Shown here: positions 8,198 through 17,272 of the stretch, piece after piece
How positions within the stretch are numbered: position 1 is the stretch's first letter
Layout: the number at the start of each line of letters is the position of its first letter
Origin: Afipia birgiae 34632
GTDB taxonomy: Bacteria; Pseudomonadota; Alphaproteobacteria; Rhizobiales; Xanthobacteraceae
Reading direction: 5' to 3'
DNA: 64,000 nucleotides
Assembly: GCF_000308295.2 (NCBI RefSeq)
Contig: NZ_HG326654.1
Location: forward strand, 353,084 to 417,083
Notes under the pieces: model-generated
Databases searched by the model: none
What the model saw: only the letters and a program-made list of their open reading frames with translations
What the model was told of the DNA's origin: nothing
Program-made: the position numbers and the translations under genes

Positions 8198-8828
8198 GTT
8201 GTCGGACAGCAGGCGCGGCCGCGGACGCACGGTCGCCCGATCGCAGCCTGATGAGGTGAGCGCCAGGTTCAGCGTGTCGGTGACGTCCTCGGCCTTCATG
8301 GTGGTGCACAGCTTCCAGGCGATGATGTAGCGGGAGAAGTCGTCGAGGATAGTGGAGAGGTAAAACCAGCCCCAGCCGATCACCTTCCAAATAGGTGAAG
8401 TCGGTCTGCCACAGTTGGTTGGGCGCCGTCGTTTTGTCCCTGAACTCGTCGGCGGCCTTGATCACGATGAAGGCGGGACTGGTGATCAGGTCGTTCGCCT
8501 TGAGCAGCCGATAGACCGAAGCCTCCGAGACAAAATAATTTTCCGTGTCGGTGAAGGTCACAGCCAGTTCGCGCGGCGACAGCTCAGGCTTGTCCAGGGC
8601 AAGGTCGACGATCCGATCCCGCACGCCCTCGGGAATGCGGTTCCAGACCCGTCCCGGCCTTGGGCTGCGATCCTCAAGCGCTTCGACGCCGCCGCTCAGG
8701 AACCGGTCATACCATCGGTGGAAGGTGACGCGGGGAATGCCGAGCTGTTCCAGCGTCCGACGCGCCGGCAGGTGGGATTGCTCGACGATCCGGATGATCT
8801 CGAGCTTCTCGGATGCGGGGTATCTCAT
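8198..8828 (-). pseudogene. IS3-family transposase orfB, N-terminal part (frameshifted, interrupted)
   Basis: The reading starts MRYPASEKLEIIRIVEQ, with a helix-turn-helix region (LGIPRVTFHRWYDRF), and reaches WQTDFTYL, holding the first catalytic Asp. Near 8390 one extra G shifts the frame; the continuation in another frame is GWGWFYLSTILDDFSRYIIAWKL down to LLSDN, the second Asp, where the IS110-family element is inserted. The ATG overlaps the end of orfA (ATGA). Two independent lesions make it non-functional. Confidence 0.85.
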
Positions 8829-9199
8829 TCGTCGTCGCCCCCATCCGCGATCATGCTTTTTTTAAGCAGCCGCAGTTCCAGCGCCTGTTCGGCGACGACC
8901 TCCTTCAGATCGCGCGTCTCGCGGCGGAGTACCTTGACCTCATCGGCGGTGGCGGCTCGCGCGGTATCCCCGGCCAGCCTCCGCTTGCCGGCTTCGAGGA
9001 ACTCCTTCGACCAGTTATAATACAGGCTCTCCGCGATCCCCTCGCGCCGGCACAGGGCCGCGATCGACTCCTCGCCGCGCAATCCGTCCAGCACGATGCG
9101 GATCTTCTCTTCAGAGCCATACTGCTTGCGGGTGACCCGGCGAATGTCCCTGATGACCTTCTCCGCCGACGGCTTCGTCGCTTCCATTTTCTGTCTCAT
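8825..9199 (-). CDS. IS3-family orfA (transposase DNA-binding subunit)
   Basis: A 124-residue protein with an N-terminal helix-turn-helix of the IS3/IS911 type (YGSEEKIRIVLDGLRGEESIAALCRREGI) and a C-terminal leucine-rich coiled coil (LRRETRDLKEVVAEQALELRLLKK) that normally multimerises with OrfAB. Its end overlaps the orfB start. It is intact, but its partner is broken, so it cannot drive transposition alone; it could act in trans on related copies. Confidence 0.85.
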   Translation of the reverse strand: MRQKMEATKPSAEKVIRDIRRVTRKQYGSEEKIRIVLDGLRGEESIAALCRREGIAESLYYNWSKEFLEAGKRRLAGDTARAATADEVKVLRRETRDLKEVVAEQALELRLLKKSMIADGGDDE

Positions 9200-9267
9200 C
9201 GTCGTTCCTTTGAAAGGCTACGATGAACCAGAAATCCTCCTCTCTCAATTAGCCCAATTCTGTCTCA

Positions 9268-9879
9268 TTGGTGCTGACGCCGAACAGTCACAAGATGTCG
9301 GCTGACACGCCCGTCGATCGGCGCCATCACTCTGGTAAATTCGACATCGAGAAGCGCGCGCTTCAGAGCTCCGTCCGCCTGCATGGTGGCGGCCTGCGCT
9401 GCAGACAGAGTCTGGCGACGCTGATCGACAACGCTTTCGGAAACGGCTGAGGTCTTCACCAATGTTTCGGCACGCGTCAACTCGCGCTCGGCCAGGTCCA
9501 CCTTGGCCTTTGCGTCCGCAAGCTGACCACGGGCCTGCTCCGCAGCGGCCTCATATTGCCGCGGATCGATGACATAAAGGAGATCTCCGGCCTTGACGAT
9601 GGCGCCATCCTTGAAATCGACGCTCATAACAAAGCCGGTCACGCGGGCGCGGACTTGAACCTGCTCGATCGCATCAAAGCGCCCGGTAAACTCGTCCCAG
9701 TCCGTTACCGTTCTTTTGGTTGGGTTGGCGACCGTGACAGGGGGCGCACTGGCAGCGGGCGGTTGAGCGGGCTTCTCGCAGCCGGACAGACCCACCCCGG
9801 TTGCAATTAGGACAAACACCAGGAGCGATTTGCCTCGTTCGAAGAGCCGGAAACCATCAGAAATCACTTGTGATCTCAT
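9268..9879 (-). pseudogene. RND efflux periplasmic adaptor (MexE/AcrA-like), truncated
   Basis: The reading from ATG 9877-9879 (GGAGA upstream) gives a lipoprotein signal ending LSGCEKP. It continues with the adaptor's biotinyl-lipoyl segment (VQVRARVTGFVMSVDFKDG), a coiled-coil hairpin (QARGQLADAKAKVDLAERE) and the return lipoyl strand (MAPIDGRVSRHLVTV). It then stops at the terminal repeat of the IS3 element, so beta-barrel and membrane-proximal domains are absent. No RND pump gene follows. The 9940-10158 stretch upstream holds only the presumed divergent promoters with GntR. Confidence 0.82.
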
Positions 9880-10158
9880 AACAGAGCTCTCCACATCGCG
9901 ACTGCCGCAGCTCGAACGGTGTTCCTGCCGGGCGAACACACGTTATCGCGCATTGATAAACACCGCCAGTATCAGAATCCTCCGGGTTTACAGCGAGCTC
10001 AAATCAGTTGGCGGCCTCATATTTGACCAAGACCATCGTGGCGCTGACACTATCCTCCGCACTCGCAGAGTGCCGCCCCGAACACAGGTTCTTGTCATTG
10101 ATATACTACGAATATATGCTTGGGTTGATCGAGTGAGTTCTTGTGAAATGGTGATGGA

Positions 10159-10845
10159 TTGAAATCCAAGAAAGCTTCCAAGCGCGGCGTCCAGAACTCA
10201 GAGATCGATGACGGCACGCTGACCGATCGTGCCTATCGCGAACTCGAAGAAATGATCGTCACCTTGCAGTTGCCACCAGCAACTGTGCTGTCAGAACATA
10301 CGCTGGCAACGAAACTGAAAATCGGACGCACCCCTATTCGGGAGGCCCTGCAGCGTCTCGCAAGGGACGGCCTTGTGGTCATTATGCCAAGACGCGGCAT
10401 TATGGTGTCTGAGATCAACCTCCGGCTGCAACTGCGGCTGCTGGAAGTCCGCCGCGAACTCGAGCGGCTAATGGCGAGGCTGGCAGCCGAGCGCGCCACG
10501 CCGGAAGAACGTCAAGAGTTTGCAGAAGTCGCAAAGGGAATGCTCGCAGCTGCGGCTCAGGCAGACGACATCGAGTTCATGCGCCTTGACCAGCGATTCA
10601 ACCTGCTGATCGCGACGACAGCCCGCAACGAGTTCGCCCGGCGCTCGATGGGACTGATGAATGCTCTGTCCCGCCGCTTCTGGTATCAGCACTATCAGGA
10701 AGTTGCGGATTTGCCCCTAGCTGCCAAGTTGCATGCTGCCGTCGCCGAGGCTGTCGCGGGAAAGAAGCCCAAGATGGCTGCCTCCGCCTCAGACAAGCTG
10801 ATCGACTATATCGAGGATTTCGCACGCAAGACGCTCGACACTTAA
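10159..10845 (+). CDS. GntR-family transcriptional regulator (FCD-type)
   Basis: A 228-residue regulator. The N-terminal winged helix (residues about 20-88) shows LTDRAYRELEEMIV, LSEHTLATKLKIGRTPIREALQRLARDGLV and MPRRGIMVSE. The C-terminal all-helical FCD ligand domain (FadR/VanR type) follows. Members repress catabolic or transport operons and are released by a carboxylate metabolite. The start is a TTG at 10159; an ATG five bases earlier is out of frame, and the ribosome-binding site is weak, so the start is uncertain. It stands next to the alcohol dehydrogenase/Liv system 2 block on the opposite strand, the likely target. Confidence 0.85.
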   Translation: MKSKKASKRGVQNSEIDDGTLTDRAYRELEEMIVTLQLPPATVLSEHTLATKLKIGRTPIREALQRLARDGLVVIMPRRGIMVSEINLRLQLRLLEVRRELERLMARLAAERATPEERQEFAEVAKGMLAAAAQADDIEFMRLDQRFNLLIATTARNEFARRSMGLMNALSRRFWYQHYQEVADLPLAAKLHAAVAEAVAGKKPKMAASASDKLIDYIEDFARKTLDT

Positions 10846-10901
10846 ACGGTGATTTGCTCGCTACGGCGGATCCCGATGGTGTTTGCGGCCACCGGCTACC
10901 C

Positions 10902-12014
10902 TTAGCCAAACATCACGACGCTCCGGATGGTTTCGCCGCGCTTCAGCGCGTCAAAGCCCCCATTTATCTCATCAAGAGAAATGCGCCGTGAGATCAGATC
11001 GTCCAGCATGAGGGACCCATCAAGATAAGCTTGCGCCAGCATCGGAAAATCACGGCGTGGCCGGGCGTTCCCGTAACTGACGCGTCGAATACGCTTTTCC
11101 TGCATCAGCGATCCCCAGCGGAACGAAATGTCCTGCTGCACATCGACCTTACCCAGCCAGATCACATGACCACCAGGCCGAACGGCCTCGGTTGTAACGC
11201 GAAACGCTGCCGGGCTGCCTGCCGATTCAATCACAACATCCACGCCGCGCCCGCCGGTTTCGTTCTTTGCTGCTGCGACGGTATCTTCGTTCGACGCATT
11301 GACCGTGCAGGTTGCTCCCATGGTGGCAGCAAGCGCAAGCTTTGCGGGATCGAGATCCACCGCGATCACTGCTCCTGCCCCTGCCAGACGCGCACCTTGG
11401 ACCGCAGCCAGTCCGACAGCGCCGCAGCCGATCACCATCACCGTATCGCCATGAGCGACTGCGCCAAGATTGAGAGCGGCGCCTACGCCGGTCATTACAC
11501 CGCAGCCGATCAGGCAAGCGCGATCGAAAGGAATGTCCTTCGGCACCGGAATGGCCTGTTGATCGGGCACGATGCAGTATTCTCCGAACGATCCGAGAAA
11601 CATCAGCTGCTGAAGCTCGCGCCCATCCGTCAGCGTGGCCCTGCTCTCTCCGTCGAAGGAGCGCGCCTTGGAGCCTTCGCCAAGATACTCTTCGCACAGT
11701 ATCGGCAGATCCCGGTCGCAGTAAAAGCAATGTCCGCAATGCGGATTCCACGACAGGATGACGTGGTCTCCCTTCTTGACCCCCCGCGCAGCAGCACCAA
11801 CCTCTTCGACAATGCCGGCCGCTTCATGACCGAGCACGATAGGCAACGGGAAGCGCAACGATCCTTCGATCACCTCGAGGTCCGTGTGGCACAGCCCGGC
11901 CGCGCGGATACGCACAAGAACATCTGTGGGCTTCAACGCGAATGCAGTAACCGTCTCAATTGCTAGCGGCGTTTTCGCAGCATGAAGAACAGCCGCACGG
12001 TACTGAAGCGGCAT
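10902..12014 (-). CDS. zinc-dependent alcohol dehydrogenase (class III-like MDR family)
   Basis: A 370-residue medium-chain dehydrogenase. The catalytic zinc ligands are visible in GLCHTD and GHEAAG, and the structural zinc cysteines in CGHCFYCDRDLPILC (near 93-107). The Rossmann motif is VIGCGAVGLAAVQGA near 195-209. The family oxidises primary alcohols or aldehyde adducts with NAD. It starts one base before the DUF6166 gene ends, so the two are co-transcribed downstream of Liv system 2. The substrate is unknown; a role in oxidising an alcohol intermediate of the imported compound is inferred. Confidence 0.9.
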   Translation of the reverse strand: MPLQYRAAVLHAAKTPLAIETVTAFALKPTDVLVRIRAAGLCHTDLEVIEGSLRFPLPIVLGHEAAGIVEEVGAAARGVKKGDHVILSWNPHCGHCFYCDRDLPILCEEYLGEGSKARSFDGESRATLTDGRELQQLMFLGSFGEYCIVPDQQAIPVPKDIPFDRACLIGCGVMTGVGAALNLGAVAHGDTVMVIGCGAVGLAAVQGARLAGAGAVIAVDLDPAKLALAATMGATCTVNASNEDTVAAAKNETGGRGVDVVIESAGSPAAFRVTTEAVRPGGHVIWLGKVDVQQDISFRWGSLMQEKRIRRVSYGNARPRRDFPMLAQAYLDGSLMLDDLISRRISLDEINGGFDALKRGETIRSVVMFG

Positions 12015-12335
12015 CTATGCGACCGCCTTGCCGGGATTTCCGTTGCCAAGTGCGGTCAGCGCGACATCGATATCGGACGACGTCATCTCCCATTCGTTGC
12101 CGAAATTCGCCACCACGGCCCGCATGAACGTATCGGTCATGGCCTTGGCAGCGCCTGCATCACCAAGATGCTCGACGAGCATGGCGAGCGCAAGCTGTCG
12201 CGGCTCCGGACCCTCGTAACTCCATTCGAAGCCGTTTTTGGTAAATTCCGCAACGTCTGTGCGAGGATTCAGCGGCGCGCCATCGACAGTCACCTTCACG
12301 CCGTCGATTGTCCTGTCACCCACATAGCGCTTCAT
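12015..12335 (-). CDS. DUF6166 domain protein
   Basis: A 106-residue protein with the DUF6166 pattern: N-terminal KRYVGDRTIDGVKVTVDG, central FEWSYEGPEPRQLALAMLVEHLGD and a C-terminal helix. It has no signal peptide or membrane segment. Its function is not known. Its stop codon abuts the start of the alcohol dehydrogenase gene, and livF of system 2 ends 40 bp upstream, indicating one transcript. Confidence 0.7.
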   Translation of the reverse strand: MKRYVGDRTIDGVKVTVDGAPLNPRTDVAEFTKNGFEWSYEGPEPRQLALAMLVEHLGDAGAAKAMTDTFMRAVVANFGNEWEMTSSDIDVALTALGNGNPGKAVA

Positions 12336-12374
12336 CTCATTCCCTCCTCATTCATATCTCGGACTGGCATTCGG

Positions 12375-13095
12375 CTAGTGCGCCGCTTCTATCTCGCCAG
12401 CGATCACACGCATCACATCGCGATCACGATGCGCCTCGGCCAGGGTTCCGGAAAACATCAGTTCGCCACGCTCCAGCACGTAAATGCGGTCGACATATTC
12501 GGGAATGTGATGAACATTCGATTCTGCCATCAACACGCCCTTGCCCATGGCACGGATCGAGGCCACGCCTTCGGCAATCAGCGGGATAATGGCCGGCGAC
12601 AATCCTTCGAACGGCTCATCCAGCAGCAGCAGTTTGGGATCGAGTGTTAGCGCACGGGCGATCGACACCATCTTGCGTTCGCCGCCGGACAATTGCGCCC
12701 CGCCTCGCGCAAGATACTGCCGTAACTTCGGGAACACCGCATAGGCTTCTTCAATGCGCTCATGCGCGGGGCGGCCCGTCGGCCGCGTCCAGGTCGAGAG
12801 TTCGATGTTCTCTGCGACCGTCAGATCGGCATAGACTTCGGATTCCTCCGGCGAAAAGCCGATGCCACTCTGCGCAATCTTCCACGTCGGCAGCTTTGTC
12901 AGGTCAGAGCCGTCAAAACTGATTTCGCCGGACAACGGGCGGCGATAGCCCATGATGCTGCGAAACGTCGTGGTTTTACCGGCTCCATTGCGACCGACAA
13001 GGCACACAAGGTTCCCCTGCTGCGACCGACAGGCTGATGCCGTTCAGAATGCGGCTGCCCTGAATATCCACTTTCACGTTGGAGAGCTTGAGCAT
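12375..13095 (-). pseudogene. livF: Liv-type ABC ATPase LivF (system 2), N-terminal frameshift
   Basis: The intact part (12375-13007) carries Walker A GRNGAGKTT, signature LSGGERKMVSIA and Walker B LLLLDEPFEGLSP of LivF. The true start, ATG at 13093-13095, overlaps the livG stop as ATGA and gives MLKLSNVKVDIQGSRILNGISLSVAAGE. One extra C near 13010 then shifts the frame just before the expected LVCLVGRNGAGKTT. If real, the ATPase lacks its first strands and is probably inactive; if a sequencing indel, the gene is normal (about 239 residues). A GTG at 13005-13007 could start a shortened product. Confidence 0.8.
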
Positions 13096-13901
13096 CAGGA
13101 CGCCCTCTTTAAAGTCGGCGGACGCGTTCCCACAACCGCTGAGATCATTGCTGGATCGGCAAAGAACTGATCGGGTGGCATATCGGCCAGAACCCTGCCC
13201 TCCTGCAGCGCGACAATCCGGTGCGAATAACGCGCAACGAGATCCATATCGTGCTCGACCTGAACGATGGCTCGCACACCTGCCGCCTTAGCCGCGGTCA
13301 CGAGAACTTCCATGATTGAATGCTTGTCCCCGGTAGAAACGCCGCTGGTTGGTTCGTCGAGCAGAATGACCTTAGGATTGAGTGCAAAAGCGCTGGCAAT
13401 ATCCAGCAGCTTCTTTTCGCCCTGCGACAGCGTCGATGCCACGGTGTCCAGCTTGCCACGGAGACCAAGAACATCCGCCACACGCGCCACATCCGCTTGG
13501 AGCTCGCGATCTTTCGACAGCGAACGAAACGGATTGGAGATCCGCTGCAATCGCGAAGCGACAGCAACCGCCAGGGTTTCTCTCACCGTCAACGCCGGAA
13601 ATATGTTCACAAGCTGGAATGCACGGGACATACCACGCCGGGCCAGTTCGACAGGACCGACACCTGCAATGTCCTGGCCGAGAAAACGGACCTCGCCTAT
13701 AGTCGGTCGCAAAAGACCTGTGACGACATTCACGAGCGTTGTTTTTCCGGCACCATTAGGTCCGACGATCGAGACGAATTCACCATCGTCGACGTGAAAT
13801 GACACGTCCTGCAGCGCTCTATATGCCCCGTAGTGTTTGGAGACGCCGATCGTTTCGAATAACCGTTCACTGACGGTCGGATTTTCGCCACCTTGGAGCA
13901 T
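13095..13901 (-). CDS. livG: Liv-type ABC transporter ATPase LivG (system 2)
   Basis: A 268-residue ATPase with Walker A GPNGAGKTT, signature LSQGEKKLLDIASA, Walker B VILLDEPTSGVS and the EHDMD switch segment of LivG proteins. The start ATG (13899-13901) overlaps the livM stop as ATGA, which excludes the longer upstream reading; homology also begins at MLQGGENP. It works with LivF to energise LivH/LivM. Confidence 0.93.
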   Translation of the reverse strand: MLQGGENPTVSERLFETIGVSKHYGAYRALQDVSFHVDDGEFVSIVGPNGAGKTTLVNVVTGLLRPTIGEVRFLGQDIAGVGPVELARRGMSRAFQLVNIFPALTVRETLAVAVASRLQRISNPFRSLSKDRELQADVARVADVLGLRGKLDTVASTLSQGEKKLLDIASAFALNPKVILLDEPTSGVSTGDKHSIMEVLVTAAKAAGVRAIVQVEHDMDLVARYSHRIVALQEGRVLADMPPDQFFADPAMISAVVGTRPPTLKRAS

Positions 13902-14914
13902 CACCTGTCTCCTGCCTTGCGGGAGGCGAGCATCTCGATGGCACCCGCCAGACCTTGCGGCAGGAAGATTACGAGCAGCACCAGCACACCGCCCATCACA
14001 AAGCGCCAGTATTGGGTGATGGCCATCACAAAGTCCTGTAGCAGCACAAATGCCAGTGCCCCGACGGCCGGACCGACAAAGGTCCCGCTTCCACCAAGAA
14101 CAGCCATGAACACCAGGTTGCCCGAATGGGTCCAGTAAGCGAGTTCGGGATCGGCGAGGCCCGTTGTAATCGCAAGGATGGTCCCGCCAATACCGCCATA
14201 AATTGCAGAGATCACGAATGCCGCCAGGCGCATGCGAAAGATCTGCACTCCAACGTAAGCGGCTTTGCCGGCGTTTTCGCGGATCGCCTTCAGATGCAGC
14301 CCGAATGGCGATTGGGTAATGCGCCACATGATCATTCCCAAGACGGCTAGCAGCCCGAGCACGTAGTAGTAAAAAGGCCCCGTCAGAAATGCCGTCTTTC
14401 CGCCGCTCCATTCCATGCCGAACAGCAGCGGGCGCAGCACGCGCATGCCCTGATCGCCGCCGGTGATGCTGTAGAATTTGAACAGAAAGGAATGGAACAG
14501 CATGCCGAATGCAAGCGTCAGCATGCCGAAGAAAATTCGGGTGTAACGCACGCAGAGCATGCCGATGACAAGCGCAACCAGCGCTGAAACAACCGCACTG
14601 GTGAGAACAATCAACTCGAAACTCAGCACTCCGAATTTGGATGTCAGCGTCGAAGCGGTATAGGCCCCCACACCAAGAAAGAGGGCGTGCCCGAACGATA
14701 GCAGTCCGGTCGTCCCAAACAGCAGGTTGAAACCGAACAGCGCAATGGCATAGGCAAAGAACGGCACCAGTAGCAGAAGTGCATATGGTGATGCCACCAG
14801 TGGCATCAGACCCATCAGCGCAGTCAAGCCGAGAAAGATCCAGAGTCCCTTGATGTGCGGCAATGAGCGCCGTCTCGGCGCGGTCAGCGATATGTCGAGA
14901 GATTGTTCACTCAT
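13901..14914 (-). CDS. livM: Liv-type ABC transporter permease LivM (system 2)
   Basis: A 337-residue permease with about nine hydrophobic segments, the LivM motif TGLLSFGHALFLGVGAY near residue 70, and the coupling loop GGSGTFVGPAVGA near residue 270. It overlaps livH by four bases and livG by ATGA. The N-terminal 20 residues are hydrophilic and cytoplasmic. Confidence 0.92.
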   Translation of the reverse strand: MSEQSLDISLTAPRRRSLPHIKGLWIFLGLTALMGLMPLVASPYALLLLVPFFAYAIALFGFNLLFGTTGLLSFGHALFLGVGAYTASTLTSKFGVLSFELIVLTSAVVSALVALVIGMLCVRYTRIFFGMLTLAFGMLFHSFLFKFYSITGGDQGMRVLRPLLFGMEWSGGKTAFLTGPFYYYVLGLLAVLGMIMWRITQSPFGLHLKAIRENAGKAAYVGVQIFRMRLAAFVISAIYGGIGGTILAITTGLADPELAYWTHSGNLVFMAVLGGSGTFVGPAVGALAFVLLQDFVMAITQYWRFVMGGVLVLLVIFLPQGLAGAIEMLASRKAGDR

Positions 14915-15792
14915 GCCGTCACCTTGCCGAACAGCCCTGCGGGCCTGAGAATGAGCGCCGCGACGACGACCAGATAAACCGACAGCAATTCCATTTCCGG
15001 CATGATCGAAATCGATGCAGCCCGCATCAAACCGACAATCAGCGCACCGACAAGCGCGCCGCGCATGCTGCCTAGGCCACCGATAACGACGACGGCGAAG
15101 GCTTCCACCACCAGTTCAACCGCCATATCGAGCGAGGCCGCACTCGACGGCACTACCAATGCGCCGCCAACCGTGCCCAGCATGCAGCCCACTGTGAAGA
15201 CAAGCGCAAAAATCTTCGACGCATTGACGCCAAGGCCTTCCGCCATGTCGCGATTCTCAGCCGTCGCCCGCACGATACGGCCGGTCTTCGTGCGCTGGAG
15301 GAACAAGCCGAGCGCGACCGCAATGCCGATGCTCGCCGCGATCACCAGCAGATTGTAGGTTGGCACCTGCACGCCCATCACATGCGCCGTACCATAGGCC
15401 ATATAGGCATTGTCCATGGTCCGCGGTGTCGCGCCCCAGGTGAAGCGGAAGACGTCCTGGAACATCAGCAGCAGGCCGAATGTGAGCAGCAGCTGGTAGC
15501 TCTCATCCCGGCGATACACCGTACGCAGGACGCGTTCGATCGGAAGGCCGACAAGGCCAATAGCGAGCCCTGCCAGAATCAGGACCGGAAAAAACATCAT
15601 CGGCGGGAGCCCGAATTTCATGGCGACAGCAACCGCTGTGATCCCGAAATAGGCTCCCAATGCATAGAAGGAACCGCACGCGAGATTGACGATCTGCTGC
15701 ACGCCGAACACGAGCTGAAGCCCAGCCGCCACCAGGAACAAGATGGCGGCATGGAATGTCCCGCCGAGGACGATATCGACGAGTGATGTCAT
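14911..15792 (-). CDS. livH: Liv-type ABC transporter permease LivH (system 2)
   Basis: A 293-residue LivH permease: QQIVNLACGSFYALGAY near residue 32 and GGLGSMRGALVGA near 240 are the family loops. It starts three bases after the binding-protein stop, giving a tight livK-livH-livM-livG-livF order. Confidence 0.92.
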   Translation of the reverse strand: MTSLVDIVLGGTFHAAILFLVAAGLQLVFGVQQIVNLACGSFYALGAYFGITAVAVAMKFGLPPMMFFPVLILAGLAIGLVGLPIERVLRTVYRRDESYQLLLTFGLLLMFQDVFRFTWGATPRTMDNAYMAYGTAHVMGVQVPTYNLLVIAASIGIAVALGLFLQRTKTGRIVRATAENRDMAEGLGVNASKIFALVFTVGCMLGTVGGALVVPSSAASLDMAVELVVEAFAVVVIGGLGSMRGALVGALIVGLMRAASISIMPEMELLSVYLVVVAALILRPAGLFGKVTA

Positions 15793-15795
15793 CGC

Positions 15796-17070
15796 TTAGA
15801 CCGGCAGTTTTGCGGTCTTGATCCATTCCCAGAAGTCCGCCCCGGGCGGCTTCTGCAACTGATCTGCCTGGAACGTATCGATCGACGCCAGCGTCGGGAA
15901 GTCATACTTGTTCTTATTGGTCGATGGCCCCTGATAGAATACCTGCTCCGCGATCTTGTCCTTGCGGAACCGGCCCTTGCCGCCGAGGCTTTCGACTTCG
16001 ATGCCAAGCATCGCTTCAGCGACCATATCCGGTGTCGGCCATTTTTTGGCGGCCTTCTGCGCCGCTTCAACGCCGGCCTTGTAACTTGCAAGCGCGAAAT
16101 AGGCGCGATCCGCTTCCCAATGCGGAGCCTCCTTGTACTTGTCCATATAGTCCTGAACGAACGCCTTCTGCAGCGGCGATGCTTGCGGATGATCGAAGTA
16201 GAGCGTGTTGTGTCCGAAGATCACGCCTTCCGGCATGAATTCCTTCTTGAGCTGATTGAGCTGCCAACCTGCCGCAGGCAGCACGACCTTCACGCCTTCA
16301 AACAGACCAGCAGCTGCGCCCTGCTTCATGAACACCGGCAGATCGGCGAACAGCATTGACGAGAAAATCAAATCGGGCTTGGCCGCCTTAAGGGCAGCGA
16401 TATGCGACGTCAGATCGAGTGTGCCGACCTTCGGCCATTGCTCGGCAACGAACTCGGCCTCGACACCGTAACGCGCAAGGATTTGGCGGAAGGCTTCCCA
16501 GTTGTTTCGACCGTAGGAATAGTCCGGGTTGATACCGGCAACACGCTTGAACTTGCCCTTGAAATGCTTCACCGCCAGCAACGACGCCATGACAGCCTCA
16601 CACTCGTTGTCGGTCGAGCGGAAGACGTAACGGGATTTTGGCATCACCTCCTTGACGCCGTCCTGCGTGGTGCCGTCCCACATAACGAGGAGCGACTGCT
16701 CTTCCTCAGCAACGGGAGCGACTCCCAGACTGACGCCGGTCGATATCAGACCATGAACGCTCTCAACCTTCTCCTGCAGCACCAGGCGCCGGAACCGCTC
16801 GATGGTGTCCTTGGGGTTCGTTTCCTCTTCAATGACCAGTTCGAACTTTCGTCCGGCGATGCCACCTTCCTTGTTCATGCGCTCCGCTGCCCATTGCACG
16901 GCGCGGATGCCACATTCACCGGCGGTTCCGGCGACGCCGGAGCGCGGGGCAATGATGCCGATTTTGAGGGGCTTGTCTTGAGCAATGGCTGGGGCAAACA
17001 GTTGCGGCGCAGCAACAACGGCAGCGCCTGTACCGGCTAACTTGGAAAACGCGCGGCGGGTGAGCTTCAT
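15796..17070 (-). CDS. livK: Liv-type periplasmic substrate-binding protein (system 2)
   Basis: A 424-residue type I periplasmic binding protein (Leu/Ile/Val, amide family). The signal peptide begins MKLTRRAFSKLAG, with paired arginines suggesting Tat export, and ends near FAPAIAQ. The mature protein starts KPLKIGIIAPRSGVAGTAGE, the family's first strand and ligand loop. ATG 17068-17070 was chosen because GGGAGGA lies six bases upstream; an earlier ATG at 17085 overlaps that site. It delivers an amino acid, amide or aromatic acid to LivHM; the ligand is unknown. Confidence 0.92.
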   Translation of the reverse strand: MKLTRRAFSKLAGTGAAVVAAPQLFAPAIAQDKPLKIGIIAPRSGVAGTAGECGIRAVQWAAERMNKEGGIAGRKFELVIEEETNPKDTIERFRRLVLQEKVESVHGLISTGVSLGVAPVAEEEQSLLVMWDGTTQDGVKEVMPKSRYVFRSTDNECEAVMASLLAVKHFKGKFKRVAGINPDYSYGRNNWEAFRQILARYGVEAEFVAEQWPKVGTLDLTSHIAALKAAKPDLIFSSMLFADLPVFMKQGAAAGLFEGVKVVLPAAGWQLNQLKKEFMPEGVIFGHNTLYFDHPQASPLQKAFVQDYMDKYKEAPHWEADRAYFALASYKAGVEAAQKAAKKWPTPDMVAEAMLGIEVESLGGKGRFRKDKIAEQVFYQGPSTNKNKYDFPTLASIDTFQADQLQKPPGADFWEWIKTAKLPV

Positions 17071-17272
17071 CTGATGTCCTCCCATGATCTACCAGCGCAT
17101 CTGCCGTGCGCTCTTGCCATACCATAAATATATCAGAAACATTTCAGCAAGCGATTTTTGCAGGCAGCGTCATCTTGCAGCAGATGATTGCGCAACTAAT
17201 AGATTGGTGATATGTCAGATGACAAATGGCCGAATTTGGCTTCGACCGCCCCGGAAACAAGGAGAAGGCGCC

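Larger units (their letters stand above)
6131..9267 (-). mobile_element. IS3-family insertion sequence, interrupted by an IS110-family element
   Basis: Terminal inverted repeats TGAGACAGAT...GGGCTGAT at 6131 and the complement of TGAGACAGAATTGGGCTAAT ending at 9267 bound the element. Inside, on the minus strand, are orfA (8825-9199) and an orfB with a DDE integrase core. Removing the nested 1.66-kb element leaves about 1.48 kb, a normal size for IS3 elements. orfB is broken by the nested insertion and by a frameshift, so the element is immobile on its own. No matching target duplication flanks it: the left neighbour is a livK fragment and the right neighbour an efflux adaptor fragment, which points to a deletion or recombination at the element. 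Confidence 0.85.

Noticed and set aside
6128-9269. Possible 3-bp ATT target duplication of the IS3 element
   Set aside because: ATT at 6128-6130 can be matched on the right only by moving the element end one base inside its terminal repeat, so the match is likely chance.
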